DNA of 64,000 bases from CAYVRJ01 sp964453645. GTDB lineage: Bacteria; Bacillota; Clostridia; Christensenellales; JAWKQI01. How positions within the stretch are numbered: position 1 is the stretch's first letter; each line of letters begins with the position of its first letter. The notes under the pieces are model-generated. The model saw only the letters and a program-made list of their open reading frames with translations. It made no database searches and was not told the origin of the DNA. The stretch is from positions 248,001 through 312,000 of the forward strand of contig CAYVRJ010000001.1 in assembly GCA_964453645.1 (NCBI GenBank). Direction: 5' to 3'. A program made the position numbers and the translations under genes. Below, one piece after another: positions 26,109 through 34,124 of this stretch.

Positions 26109-26348
26109 ATGTCGTTAAAAATCAGATTAAAGCGCATGGGCGCTAAGAAATCACCGTTCTACCGCGTTGTTGTGGCAGATGCAAGATCGCCCAGAGATGG
26201 TCGTTTTGTTGAGGAGATCGGGTACTACGATCCCATCCGCAAAGATTTAAAAATCGATAACGAAGCTGCTTCCAAGTGGCTTAAAAACGGTGCACAACCA
26301 ACAGACACCGTAAAATCGTTGCTCAAGAAGTCAGGTGCTGTCAATTAG
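26109..26348 (+). CDS. rpsP: 30S ribosomal protein S16
   Basis: A 79-residue S16 with the family start LKIRLKRMGAKKSPFYR and the VVADARSPRDGRFVEEIGYYDP segment (split across two short motifs). It is needed for assembly of the 30S 5' domain. A strong AGGAGG lies upstream of the ATG. Length and sequence are typical. Confidence 0.97.
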   Translation: MSLKIRLKRMGAKKSPFYRVVVADARSPRDGRFVEEIGYYDPIRKDLKIDNEAASKWLKNGAQPTDTVKSLLKKSGAVN

Positions 26349-26360
26349 GAGTTGTAAACC

Positions 26361-26597
26361 ATGAACGAAATTGCGAATCTGCTCAAATTCATTGCGGAAA
26401 ATCTGGTGGACGAACCCTCTTCGGTGAAAGTAGAATCCACGGAAGAAGAAAATGCCTACGTACTCAAACTCACAGTTGCCGAGGGCGACATGGGAAAAGT
26501 GATTGGCAAGCAGGGCCGCATCGCCAAAGCTATCCGCACGGTGATCAAAGCTGCCAGCGCAGGCGAGAACAAAAAATACATCGTCGAAATCGTTTGA
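26361..26597 (+). CDS. khpA: KH-domain RNA-binding protein KhpA
   Basis: A 78-residue single KH domain with the GKVIGKQGRIAKAIRTV loop (GxxG variant) that contacts RNA. KhpA pairs with KhpB (Jag/EloR) in Gram-positive bacteria to control cell elongation and RNA stability. It lies between rpsP and rimM as in B. subtilis (ylqC). It overlaps nothing; rimM begins 2 bases after its stop. Confidence 0.93.
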   Translation: MNEIANLLKFIAENLVDEPSSVKVESTEEENAYVLKLTVAEGDMGKVIGKQGRIAKAIRTVIKAASAGENKKYIVEIV

Positions 26598-26598
26598 C

Positions 26599-27102
26599 AT
26601 GGAGTTTTTTACACTGGGTGAGGTGTTAAAACCTCAGGGAATTAAGGGTGAAGTAAAAATTAAATTATTCACCACCAACGAGTTTAAGTTGAAAAAGGGC
26701 AATACGGTTTATTTAAACCACAAGCCTGTGCTCATTACAACCTCCCGGGTATCGGGAGAGTTTGCCTATCTATCCTTTGAGGGCGTTGCAGACAGAAATG
26801 CTGCCGAAGCCCTGCGGGGGTTCACAGTGATGGGGGAGAGAACAAAGGGCGATGTGCTTCCCGAAGGGGAATATTACATCTGCGACTTGATCGGTTGTTG
26901 TGTCTATACCGATTCGGGGCAGGAACTGGGTGAGTTGCAAGATATTCTCCAGTACGGTGCTGCCGATGTTTATATGGTTCAGGGAAAAAAGAATTTTTCC
27001 TTTCCCGCCCTTAAGCGCGTCTTAAAGGAAGTGGATGTAGCTAACAAACGTTTGGTGCTCTTTGAAGAGGCACTGGCGGAGGTTGCGGTGTATGAGGGTT
27101 AA
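26599..27102 (+). CDS. rimM: Ribosome maturation factor RimM
   Basis: A 167-residue protein with an N-terminal RimM barrel (LGEVLKPQGIKGEVKI at the start) and a C-terminal PRC-barrel (YYICDLIGC onward). It binds S19 and helps mature the 30S head. Its 3' end overlaps the trmD start by 11 bases. Confidence 0.94.
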   Translation: MEFFTLGEVLKPQGIKGEVKIKLFTTNEFKLKKGNTVYLNHKPVLITTSRVSGEFAYLSFEGVADRNAAEALRGFTVMGERTKGDVLPEGEYYICDLIGCCVYTDSGQELGELQDILQYGAADVYMVQGKKNFSFPALKRVLKEVDVANKRLVLFEEALAEVAVYEG

Positions 27103-27757
27103 CGTGTTCACCCTCTTTCCCGAAATGTTTGACTGTATGAAAACGGTGAGCATAATGGGAAGGGCGGTAAATAGCGGGTTTCTCGAGTTAAACATCATCG
27201 ACATCCGAAGTTATTCTAAGGACAAGCACAGGTGCACCGACGACTACCCCTTTGGCGGGGGAAACGGCATGGTCATGATGTGCCAGCCGGTGTTCGATGC
27301 CTTTGAAGCCAACGTCACCCAAGGGTTAAACATTTATTTGTCCCCCAAGGGAGAGGTGCTCAGTAACGCTATGGCGCAGGAACTATCGGGGGAGGAAACC
27401 ATCAACCTGCTGTGCGGCCACTACGAAGGCGTGGATGAGCGCATTGTGGAAACCCTGATCCACAGAGAGATTTCCATTGGAGATTATGTGCTGACAGGCG
27501 GTGAACTCGCTGCCATGGTGCTCATCGATTGTGTATCGCGGTTTATCCCCGGCGTGCTGGGTTGCGATCAGTCCGCCCACAACGACAGCTTTTCAAACGG
27601 ATTGCTGGAATATCCCCAATACACCCGTCCGTCAAACTTTAGGGGGCTTACTGTCCCCGATGTACTGCTCTCCGGCCACCATGCAAACATTGAAAAGTGG
27701 CGGCAAGAACAGCAGATGGAGCAGACGAGGCGCAAAAGACCTGACTTATTAAAATGA
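27092..27757 (+). CDS. trmD: tRNA (guanine37-N1)-methyltransferase
   Basis: A 221-residue SPOUT methyltransferase that makes m1G37 in tRNAs and prevents frameshifting. The trefoil-knot signature runs from LLCGHYEGVDER through SIGDYVLTGGELAAM; the C-terminal part has YTRPSNFRG and LLSGHHANIEKWR. ATG 27092, inside the end of rimM and 9 bases after GGAGG, gives the family N-terminus MRVNVFTLFPEMF. Confidence 0.96.
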   Translation: MRVNVFTLFPEMFDCMKTVSIMGRAVNSGFLELNIIDIRSYSKDKHRCTDDYPFGGGNGMVMMCQPVFDAFEANVTQGLNIYLSPKGEVLSNAMAQELSGEETINLLCGHYEGVDERIVETLIHREISIGDYVLTGGELAAMVLIDCVSRFIPGVLGCDQSAHNDSFSNGLLEYPQYTRPSNFRGLTVPDVLLSGHHANIEKWRQEQQMEQTRRKRPDLLK

Positions 27758-27763
27758 AAATAC

Positions 27764-27793
27764 TTGCAAACTTGAGAGGAAATGTGATATAAT
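27764..27793 (+). promoter_or_regulatory. Promoter before the rplS leader
   Basis: TTGCAA (27764-27769) and a consensus TATAAT (27788-27793) are separated by 18 bases. Transcription would start near 27800, exactly at the first stem of the predicted leader structure. It would allow rplS to be expressed separately from trmD. Confidence 0.68.
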
Positions 27794-27799
27794 TGCAAG

Positions 27800-27838
27800 C
27801 GTTGTATCAGCGTTCCTCTGCGACAACGGCAAGAACGC
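27800..27838 (+). promoter_or_regulatory. Candidate L19 ribosomal-protein leader, pseudoknot-forming
   Basis: Two 6-bp helices interleave: CGTTGT (27800-27805) with ACAACG (27823-27828), and GCGTTC (27810-27815) with GAACGC (27833-27838). This is the layout of an H-type pseudoknot. It lies 10 bases before the rplS ribosome binding site AAGGAG (27848-27853). Ribosomal protein leaders for L19 are known in Firmicutes and L19 would repress its own mRNA; correspondence to that known class is inferred. Confidence 0.65.
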
Positions 27839-27860
27839 AATAATTTTAAGGAGATACAAA

Positions 27861-28202
27861 ATGAACGAACTGATTAGAAGTATTGAAAAAGAACAACTTC
27901 GCACCGATTTACCCGACCTGCAAATAGGCGATACCGTAAAGGTTTACGTTAAGGTTATAGAGGGAACGAGAGAGCGCTTACAGGCGTTTGAGGGATATCT
28001 CATTGCCCGCAAGAACAGCGGCGTGAGAGAGACGATCACCGTTCGCCGTCTTTCCTACGGAATCGGCGTAGAGAGAACCTTCCCCCTCCACAGCCCAAAG
28101 ATCGACCACATCGAAAAAGTGCGGAGCGGCAAAGTGCGCCGTGCGAAGCTCACTTACCTGCGCAACAGACTGGGTAAAGCTGCTCGCTTAAAATCAAAAT
28201 AA
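27861..28202 (+). CDS. rplS: 50S ribosomal protein L19
   Basis: A 113-residue L19 with typical segments: GDTVKVYVKVIEG, RLQAFEGYLIARKN, ERTFPLHSPKID and RRAKLTYLR. It sits at the 30S-50S interface. It has its own promoter and a structured leader. A terminator follows. Confidence 0.97.
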   Translation: MNELIRSIEKEQLRTDLPDLQIGDTVKVYVKVIEGTRERLQAFEGYLIARKNSGVRETITVRRLSYGIGVERTFPLHSPKIDHIEKVRSGKVRRAKLTYLRNRLGKAARLKSK

Positions 28203-28269
28203 GTTGGTCGCTAGACCAATTCGTACAACATAGTATACTAGAAGAGCTTGGATGCGAGGAAACGAAAAT

Positions 28270-28308
28270 CCCGCAAGGGAGCGTATTGCGTGACCCTGCG
28301 GGTTTTTT
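28270..28308 (+). terminator. Intrinsic terminator after rplS
   Basis: CCCGC plus AGGG pairs with CCCT plus GCGGG (one bulged A), followed by six T at 28303-28308. It separates the ribosomal operon from rbgA. Confidence 0.82.
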
Positions 28309-28340
28309 AATTGAAAATAAATGATGGACAAAACAAATAG

Positions 28341-29177
28341 ATGAACATACAGTGGTTTCCGGGGCATATGGCGAAGACCAAGCGCCAAATCGCCGAAAAA
28401 TTAAAAATTATCGACCTGGTGGTGGAGGTGGTGGACGCACGTGCCCCCCGAAGCACCAAAAACCCCGACTTTGACCAACTGTTTTTGGGCAGAGTGGGGC
28501 TGACAATCCTCAACAAATCCGACTTAGCCTCTGAGGAACAGACTAAAAAGTGGTTGGCTAAGTTAAGCGCAGAGGGGCAAAAGGCCATTGCCTTTTCCTG
28601 CGTCAATAATACCAAGGCAGAGACAATCGTCAGTGCCATCAACGCCGCTGCAAAACCCATTGTGGATAAATATGCAACAAAAGGGGTCAACAAGACGGTG
28701 CGGTGCATGGTGGCGGGGGTGCCCAACGTGGGTAAGAGTGCGGTGCTCAACCGCCTTGCGGGGCAAAAGAGTGCAAAAGAGGGGAACAAGCCGGGGCTGA
28801 CCAAGGGGTTGCAGTGGATTAAGTTAACGCCCCACTTGGAGTTGATGGACACCCCGGGTCTGCTCTACCCAAAAATTTCCGATGAAAAGACGGCTGTCAA
28901 ACTTGCTGTGCTCAACAACATTCGGGAGGAAATTTTAGACTTACCCGAACTGTGCCTTCAGTTAATTGAACTGTTAAAAGAAGTGGACAAGGATGCCACG
29001 ATGCGGCGCTACGGCGTAGACGGGGAAATGGAAGCCCTATCCGTCCTGGAGGGCATTTGTGCAAAGCGAGGCTGTATCCTTCGGGGTAACGAATACGACT
29101 ACGAAAGGTGTGCCAAGATGCTTTTGGACGAATTCCAATCGGGCAAGCTGGGCAGAATTACGCTGGACTTATTATGA
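28341..29177 (+). CDS. rbgA: Ribosome biogenesis GTPase RbgA (YlqF)
   Basis: A 278-residue circularly permuted GTPase: the G4 motif NKSD (about 58-61) comes before the G1 P-loop GVPNVGKS (about 129-136) and G3 DTPG. The N-terminus IQWFPGHMAK is characteristic. RbgA is needed for late assembly of the 50S subunit in B. subtilis. The gene follows rplS in both species. Its stop overlaps the rnhB start (ATGA). Confidence 0.96.
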   Translation: MNIQWFPGHMAKTKRQIAEKLKIIDLVVEVVDARAPRSTKNPDFDQLFLGRVGLTILNKSDLASEEQTKKWLAKLSAEGQKAIAFSCVNNTKAETIVSAINAAAKPIVDKYATKGVNKTVRCMVAGVPNVGKSAVLNRLAGQKSAKEGNKPGLTKGLQWIKLTPHLELMDTPGLLYPKISDEKTAVKLAVLNNIREEILDLPELCLQLIELLKEVDKDATMRRYGVDGEMEALSVLEGICAKRGCILRGNEYDYERCAKMLLDEFQSGKLGRITLDLL

Positions 29178-29773
29178 TACATTTGCTGCAATTGGAAAAC
29201 CAATACCGCTCCCAGGGGTTTGAAGTGATTGCGGGTATGGACGAAGCGGGCAGGGGCCCCTTGGCCGGCCCGGTGGTGGCTGCGTGTTGCATTATGCAAA
29301 GCGACACCATCGTCATGGGGGTGGACGATTCCAAGAAACTGTCCGAAAAGAAACGGGAGATGCTGTTTGAAAAAATTACGGAGGTTGCAATAGCCTATGG
29401 CATCGGTATTGTGGACAGCACGGAAATCGATGCCCACAATATTCTCATGGCTACCAAAATGGCCTTTGCACTGGCCTATACAAACATGAACTACAAACCC
29501 CACATTCTGCTCATCGACGGCAGAGACGCCATTGACGTGGGGGTTTGTGCCAAGGCTGTTGTAAAGGGGGATAGCTTGTGTTATTCCATTGCCTGTGCCT
29601 CTATCATCGCAAAAGTGACGAGAGACAATTTAATGCGGGAGTATGCCAAGAAATATCCCGGATACCTCTTTGAAAAACACAAGGGTTACGGCACGGAACT
29701 ACACGTTGAGAAGCTCAAAGAGTTGGGTGCCTGCGACATCCATCGAAGAACCTTTATTAAAAAATTTGTATGA
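29174..29773 (+). CDS. rnhB: Ribonuclease HII
   Basis: A 199-residue enzyme that removes ribonucleotides from DNA. GMDEAGRGPLAGPVVAA carries the first catalytic Asp-Glu pair; LIDGRDAI and SIIAKVTRD are further family motifs. ATG 29174 overlaps the rbgA stop; a longer in-frame start at 29108 lies inside rbgA without a ribosome binding site. The stop overlaps yraN (ATGA). Confidence 0.95.
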   Translation: MIHLLQLENQYRSQGFEVIAGMDEAGRGPLAGPVVAACCIMQSDTIVMGVDDSKKLSEKKREMLFEKITEVAIAYGIGIVDSTEIDAHNILMATKMAFALAYTNMNYKPHILLIDGRDAIDVGVCAKAVVKGDSLCYSIACASIIAKVTRDNLMREYAKKYPGYLFEKHKGYGTELHVEKLKELGACDIHRRTFIKKFV

Positions 29774-30120
29774 ACAGTGTTTTAACGGGACGGCAAGGGG
29801 AAACACTTGCAATACAGTACCTAGAAGAGTTGGGGCATACGGTTGTTGAGAAGAACTTCTCCGCCCGGGGCGGGGAGATCGATATCATCTATCGGGACGG
29901 AGTTTATACGGTCTTTTGCGAAGTCAAATACCGAAGGGGCAGCAGGTATGGCAGCCCATCCGAAGCGGTAGACGAAACAAAGATGAAAAAAATATGTAAA
30001 GCCGCAAAGTTATACGCATATAAAAATGGTCTGTTGGAAACGCCCCTGCGCTTTGACGTGCTGGAGATTTTGGATCATCAAATAAATTTGATAAAAAATG
30101 CATTTATGTATTTGGAATAG
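29770..30120 (+). CDS. YraN/UPF0102 endonuclease-like protein
   Basis: A 116-residue protein with the YraN signature: GRQGETLA near the N-terminus, then RGGEIDII and FCEVKYRR, which form a PD-(D/E)xK nuclease-like core. Function in bacteria is unclear; it is often co-transcribed with rnhB, as here, and a role in DNA repair or recombination has been suggested. Confidence 0.9.
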   Translation: MNSVLTGRQGETLAIQYLEELGHTVVEKNFSARGGEIDIIYRDGVYTVFCEVKYRRGSRYGSPSEAVDETKMKKICKAAKLYAYKNGLLETPLRFDVLEILDHQINLIKNAFMYLE

Positions 30121-30133
30121 AAATGGTGCACAA

Positions 30134-33100
30134 ATGAAAAAAATTTTAATTTTGCTGATTTTCATTTTCATCTTAAGTGGAACGGTTGTTGCAGCAGAGG
30201 ATTTGATTGTCAATGGAAGTTTTTCTTCGCTGGATGGATGGGACTACTCATCCACGGGGGAAGAGGGCTGTGTTGCAACCCTCAACATCAGCGGCAAGAA
30301 CTATATGCAGCTCTACCACGCAGATCCACAATTTTCTTCGTTTCAGCAAAACGTGTGGCTGGAGTCCGATAAAACCTATCGATTGCAGTGTTCCGTATCC
30401 GTTGATTCACTAGATGTGGATGATTTTTTTGTTTTCTTTGGGGATTTTATCTTGTTTCCCAGCGAATTTGGGGCAACCCAGGGGCAATTTTGCGACATCA
30501 CCTTTTATGCAACAGCAAGGTCTGAATACAACGCCCTGCTGAGATTCGACTTCGGTTCTGCCAACTATGCCGAGGGAAGGGTGCTGGTTTCGGACGTTTC
30601 GTTAATGGAAGTGGACGAAGTGCCCACCGGGGCAAAACACGCACTACTTCAAGATCAAGGAACAGACCAGCAGGAAGAATCTCACGTGCAGAAGCACATC
30701 AACAAGGACAATCAAAACATAATACTGCCTGTCATCACTTTTGCGATTGCCTTTTTGCTTTTTTTCTTTGCTGCCATATATAAAGATAAATTTAAATATC
30801 ACTTTGACAGATGGGGCATTTTTGCCGTAATCGGCATTTTTGCCTTTTTAAAACTGGTGTTCGCCTTTTCGGTCTATGGCCACTACTACGACATGTCCTG
30901 TTTTTCGGGCTGGGCATCGGGGATGGTGGAGCACGGATTCTCGGGGTTTTACTCCTCGGGTATCTTTTGCGATTATCCCCCGGGTTACTTGTACATCCTC
31001 TACCCCTTGGGTTTTATCACCAACACTTTGGGTTTTGGAACGCTGATGCAGGGGCTTGTGTTAAAGCTCCCGGCAATCATTTGCGAAGTGGGCATTGCAT
31101 GTTTAGCCTATAAACTTGTAAAACCAAGGGTCACAAACCCTGTGCTGGCGCTGATCATCCCAGGGCTGATTATGGCCAACCCCATTTTCCTCTTTGATAC
31201 CAGCCTGTGGGGGCAAGTGGACGCTGTGATCTGTTTGCTCATGCTCTCCTCGGTGTACATGCTGATGAAGGACAAAAAACTGCTGGCAGCATTTATCTTT
31301 GCCCTGGCATTACTCATCAAACCACAGGCGCTCATCGTCGCACCGGTGTTTATTTTACCCTACATCGCCCCCCTGCTAAAAAGGGAGACTTTGGGTAAAG
31401 GCCTTGGCACACTGCTGCTGTCGCTGCTCATCGGTGCAGCCACTTTGCTGGCTCTCATCCTGCCCTTCCAAGGGGAGCAGGATTTCTTCTGGTTTTTGGA
31501 AAAATTCTTTGGCACTGCCCTGAGTTATCCCTTTGCCACCATCAATGCAGCAAACTTTTACGGTGCGCTGGGTGCCAACTATGTGGACAGTTCCCAAAAA
31601 CTGTTGTTTATTGACTATCAAACCCTTTCCTATATATTTGTTGCCCTAACCGTAACCCTCTGCGTATACCTGTATTTCAGGCACAACAAAAACAACGACC
31701 ATCTCTTCTTGTTAGGGGCGGTGATGTTTGGCGGGGTGTTCCTGCTTGGCCCCAACATGCACGAGCGATACATCGTGCCGGTGGTATATTTCCTTGCCTT
31801 TGCATTGATTTATACCTTCGATTACAGGCTGCTCTATTCCTATGTGGCCTTAAGCGCAGTGGGGGCTGGCAATATTTTGTTGGTCTTAATGGCAAACGAA
31901 TACCATCCGGGGAGCGAACCCCTCGTTTTACTCTCCGTCCTCACCACCTTTGCTTTTGTTTATTTCTTTTATGCGGTGTTTAAGAGTTATGCAAAACCCA
32001 AGGGTGACTTAAAAATTGGTCCCAAAGAGTTGGTGGTGTCCACCCCAAAGGAAAAACATATTACCAAACGGGACAAACTCATGATCCTGCTCGTCACCGC
32101 TGCCTATGCCATCATCGCCTACATGAACCTTGGCAGCACCCAAGTGCCCATGTTGGGTCTTAACGTAACGGCGGGAGACGACGTAACGGTTGTGCTTGCA
32201 GAACCTTCGGATATCAAAACTTTTAAATACTATTCGGGGTTGGGAGATGCGGACTTCACTCTGGAGTTTACGGATATTAAGAAAAATGATGCGGATATGT
32301 ATAAGTGGCAGTACGTGGATTTAAACCTTGCAAATGTTTCGCAAGTGAACCTGCACGTCAACCGGGGGGATCTGACCCTGCTGGAAATTGCCTTTGCCGA
32401 CGAGCAGGGGGGCTTAATCCCCATCGGCTCTGTTTCCCACAACGGCAGGGCAGCGGAAACACTGTTTGACGAACAGGTCTTTGTGCCCGGAAGCCGCTCC
32501 AGCTACATGTACGAGATGTACTTCGACGAGGTGTATCACGCACGGACAGCCTTTGAACACCTAGAGGGAATCCCCCCCTACGAAATCACCCACCCACCCT
32601 TGGGTAAGGTGATTTTGGGACTTGGCATTCAATGGTTTGGCATGAACCCCTTCGGATGGCGATTTATGGGAACGCTGTTTGGGGTGCTGATGATTCCGCT
32701 CATGTATATTTTTGCAAAGAGGTTGTTTGGTTCCACCTTTTTTGCACTGCTGCCCACCATCTTGTTTCTGGCCGACTTCATGCACTTTGCCCAGACGAGA
32801 ATTGCCACCATTGACAGTTACTCGGTGTTTTTCATAATGCTCATGTATTACTTCATGTACCAGTACACCCAAACGGACAGGAGCAAGCAAAGTTTTCTTA
32901 GCACCATGGTGCCCCTGATGCTCTCGGGTGTAGCCTTTGGCTTGGGTGCAGCCACGAAGTGGCTGTGTATCTATGCGGGGGCAGGGCTTGCTGCCATCTT
33001 TTTCTACCAGTTGTTTGTGCGCAAGCAAGAGATCATAAAGACCCTGTTGGTTGCATTGGTATTTTTTATAATCATTCCACTGGGTATCTATTTGGCCTCC

Positions 33101-33688
33101 TACATCCCCTATACAAAGGCCGATCCGCCCTACGGTTTTGCCGAGATTTTAGGCAACCAGAAGTATATGTTTGAGTACCACGGCTTTTTAACAACCGATC
33201 AGCCCCATCCCTTTGAATCCAAGTGGTACACGTGGCCGTTAAACATTCGCCCCATGTTTTTCTACATGGGCAGCAACATGCCCGAGGGGTATATTTCGGG
33301 CATTTCCAGCTTCGGCAACCCCTTCGTTTGGTGGGGGGGACTTGTTGCCACAATTGGGCTGTTGGTGCTTCGCATCAAGAACAAAATAACCAAGTGCAGC
33401 TTTGTGCTGGTGGCGATTGCATCCCAGTTTTTACCCTGGGTGTTCATAACCCGAGAGACGTTTATATACCACTACTTTGCTTCTGTGCCCTTTTTAATTT
33501 TACTCACGGTGTATTTCTTAAAATACCTGTGCGAAAACTACTCCTGGGGTAAGAAGGCCAGTGTTATTTATGTGGCTGCCTGCATGGCACTGTTTTTGTT
33601 GTTTTATCCGGTGATCAGCGGTTTACCCGTGCAGAGGGAGTTTAGTGATACCTTCCTTCGCTGGTTTCAGTCGTGGCCGTTTTATTGA
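30134..33688 (+). CDS. Very large membrane protein with two GT-C glycosyltransferase modules; C-terminal PMT type
   Basis: About 1184 residues. A signal peptide (1-22) leads into a beta-rich extracellular domain of about 170 residues that looks like a carbohydrate-binding module (NGSFSSLDGWDY). The first membrane module (about 220-630) has a GT-C-like acidic motif YYDMSCFSGW at Asp253, with LWGQVDAV and LLIKPQALI. After an extracellular beta-like domain comes a second module (about 785-1184) with the protein O-mannosyltransferase motif FDEVYHA (Asp798-Glu799), THPPLGK and FGWRFMGTLFG. PMT enzymes transfer mannose from a polyprenyl phosphate to Ser/Thr. Fusion of two such modules is unusual. 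It is followed by a GtrA-like flippase gene. Confidence 0.82.
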   Translation: MKKILILLIFIFILSGTVVAAEDLIVNGSFSSLDGWDYSSTGEEGCVATLNISGKNYMQLYHADPQFSSFQQNVWLESDKTYRLQCSVSVDSLDVDDFFVFFGDFILFPSEFGATQGQFCDITFYATARSEYNALLRFDFGSANYAEGRVLVSDVSLMEVDEVPTGAKHALLQDQGTDQQEESHVQKHINKDNQNIILPVITFAIAFLLFFFAAIYKDKFKYHFDRWGIFAVIGIFAFLKLVFAFSVYGHYYDMSCFSGWASGMVEHGFSGFYSSGIFCDYPPGYLYILYPLGFITNTLGFGTLMQGLVLKLPAIICEVGIACLAYKLVKPRVTNPVLALIIPGLIMANPIFLFDTSLWGQVDAVICLLMLSSVYMLMKDKKLLAAFIFALALLIKPQALIVAPVFILPYIAPLLKRETLGKGLGTLLLSLLIGAATLLALILPFQGEQDFFWFLEKFFGTALSYPFATINAANFYGALGANYVDSSQKLLFIDYQTLSYIFVALTVTLCVYLYFRHNKNNDHLFLLGAVMFGGVFLLGPNMHERYIVPVVYFLAFALIYTFDYRLLYSYVALSAVGAGNILLVLMANEYHPGSEPLVLLSVLTTFAFVYFFYAVFKSYAKPKGDLKIGPKELVVSTPKEKHITKRDKLMILLVTAAYAIIAYMNLGSTQVPMLGLNVTAGDDVTVVLAEPSDIKTFKYYSGLGDADFTLEFTDIKKNDADMYKWQYVDLNLANVSQVNLHVNRGDLTLLEIAFADEQGGLIPIGSVSHNGRAAETLFDEQVFVPGSRSSYMYEMYFDEVYHARTAFEHLEGIPPYEITHPPLGKVILGLGIQWFGMNPFGWRFMGTLFGVLMIPLMYIFAKRLFGSTFFALLPTILFLADFMHFAQTRIATIDSYSVFFIMLMYYFMYQYTQTDRSKQSFLSTMVPLMLSGVAFGLGAATKWLCIYAGAGLAAIFFYQLFVRKQEIIKTLLVALVFFIIIPLGIYLASYIPYTKADPPYGFAEILGNQKYMFEYHGFLTTDQPHPFESKWYTWPLNIRPMFFYMGSNMPEGYISGISSFGNPFVWWGGLVATIGLLVLRIKNKITKCSFVLVAIASQFLPWVFITRETFIYHYFASVPFLILLTVYFLKYLCENYSWGKKASVIYVAACMALFLLFYPVISGLPVQREFSDTFLRWFQSWPFY

Positions 33689-33698
33689 GAGGTGAAAT

Positions 33699-34103
33699 GT
33701 GATCAAGTTTATTAAGAGCAATGAAACGCTCTACCAAATGTTTAAGTTTGTGTTGGTGGGATCTCTGAATTTTGCGGTAGATTTCCTCATCTTTATGTTT
33801 TTAACCAGAGTGATGAACGCCGACGAGGTGTTAGCAAAAGCCATTTCCTACCCAATTGCGGTGGTGAACAGTTTTATTTTTAACACCAGATACACCTTTA
33901 AAGTGAAGATGAAGTTCTGGTCGGTGGGTTTTTTAAAGTTTATGATCGTAAACATTCTCTCCTACGGGATTTCCCTGTTGTGCATATTTATCTTAACAAA
34001 ATCGTATTCCATGGTGGATTATCTGGCCAGCATCATTGCCACAGTCTTTTCATTTGTCGTCAACTTTGCGGGGAACAAACTGCTGGTTTTTAATAACAAA
34101 TAA
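33699..34103 (+). CDS. GtrA-family membrane protein
   Basis: A 134-residue protein with four membrane segments of the GtrA family (FVLVGSLNFAVDF, NSFIFNTRYTF, NFAGNKLLVF). GtrA-like proteins are believed to flip polyprenyl-phosphate-linked sugars across the membrane. The GTG start lies 10 bases after the stop of the large glycosyltransferase, behind GAGAGGTGA; the pair could act in turn: flip the lipid-linked sugar, then transfer it outside the cell. Confidence 0.88.
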   Translation: MIKFIKSNETLYQMFKFVLVGSLNFAVDFLIFMFLTRVMNADEVLAKAISYPIAVVNSFIFNTRYTFKVKMKFWSVGFLKFMIVNILSYGISLLCIFILTKSYSMVDYLASIIATVFSFVVNFAGNKLLVFNNK

Positions 34104-34124
34104 TAATTTTTTGAGGTCGTACAC

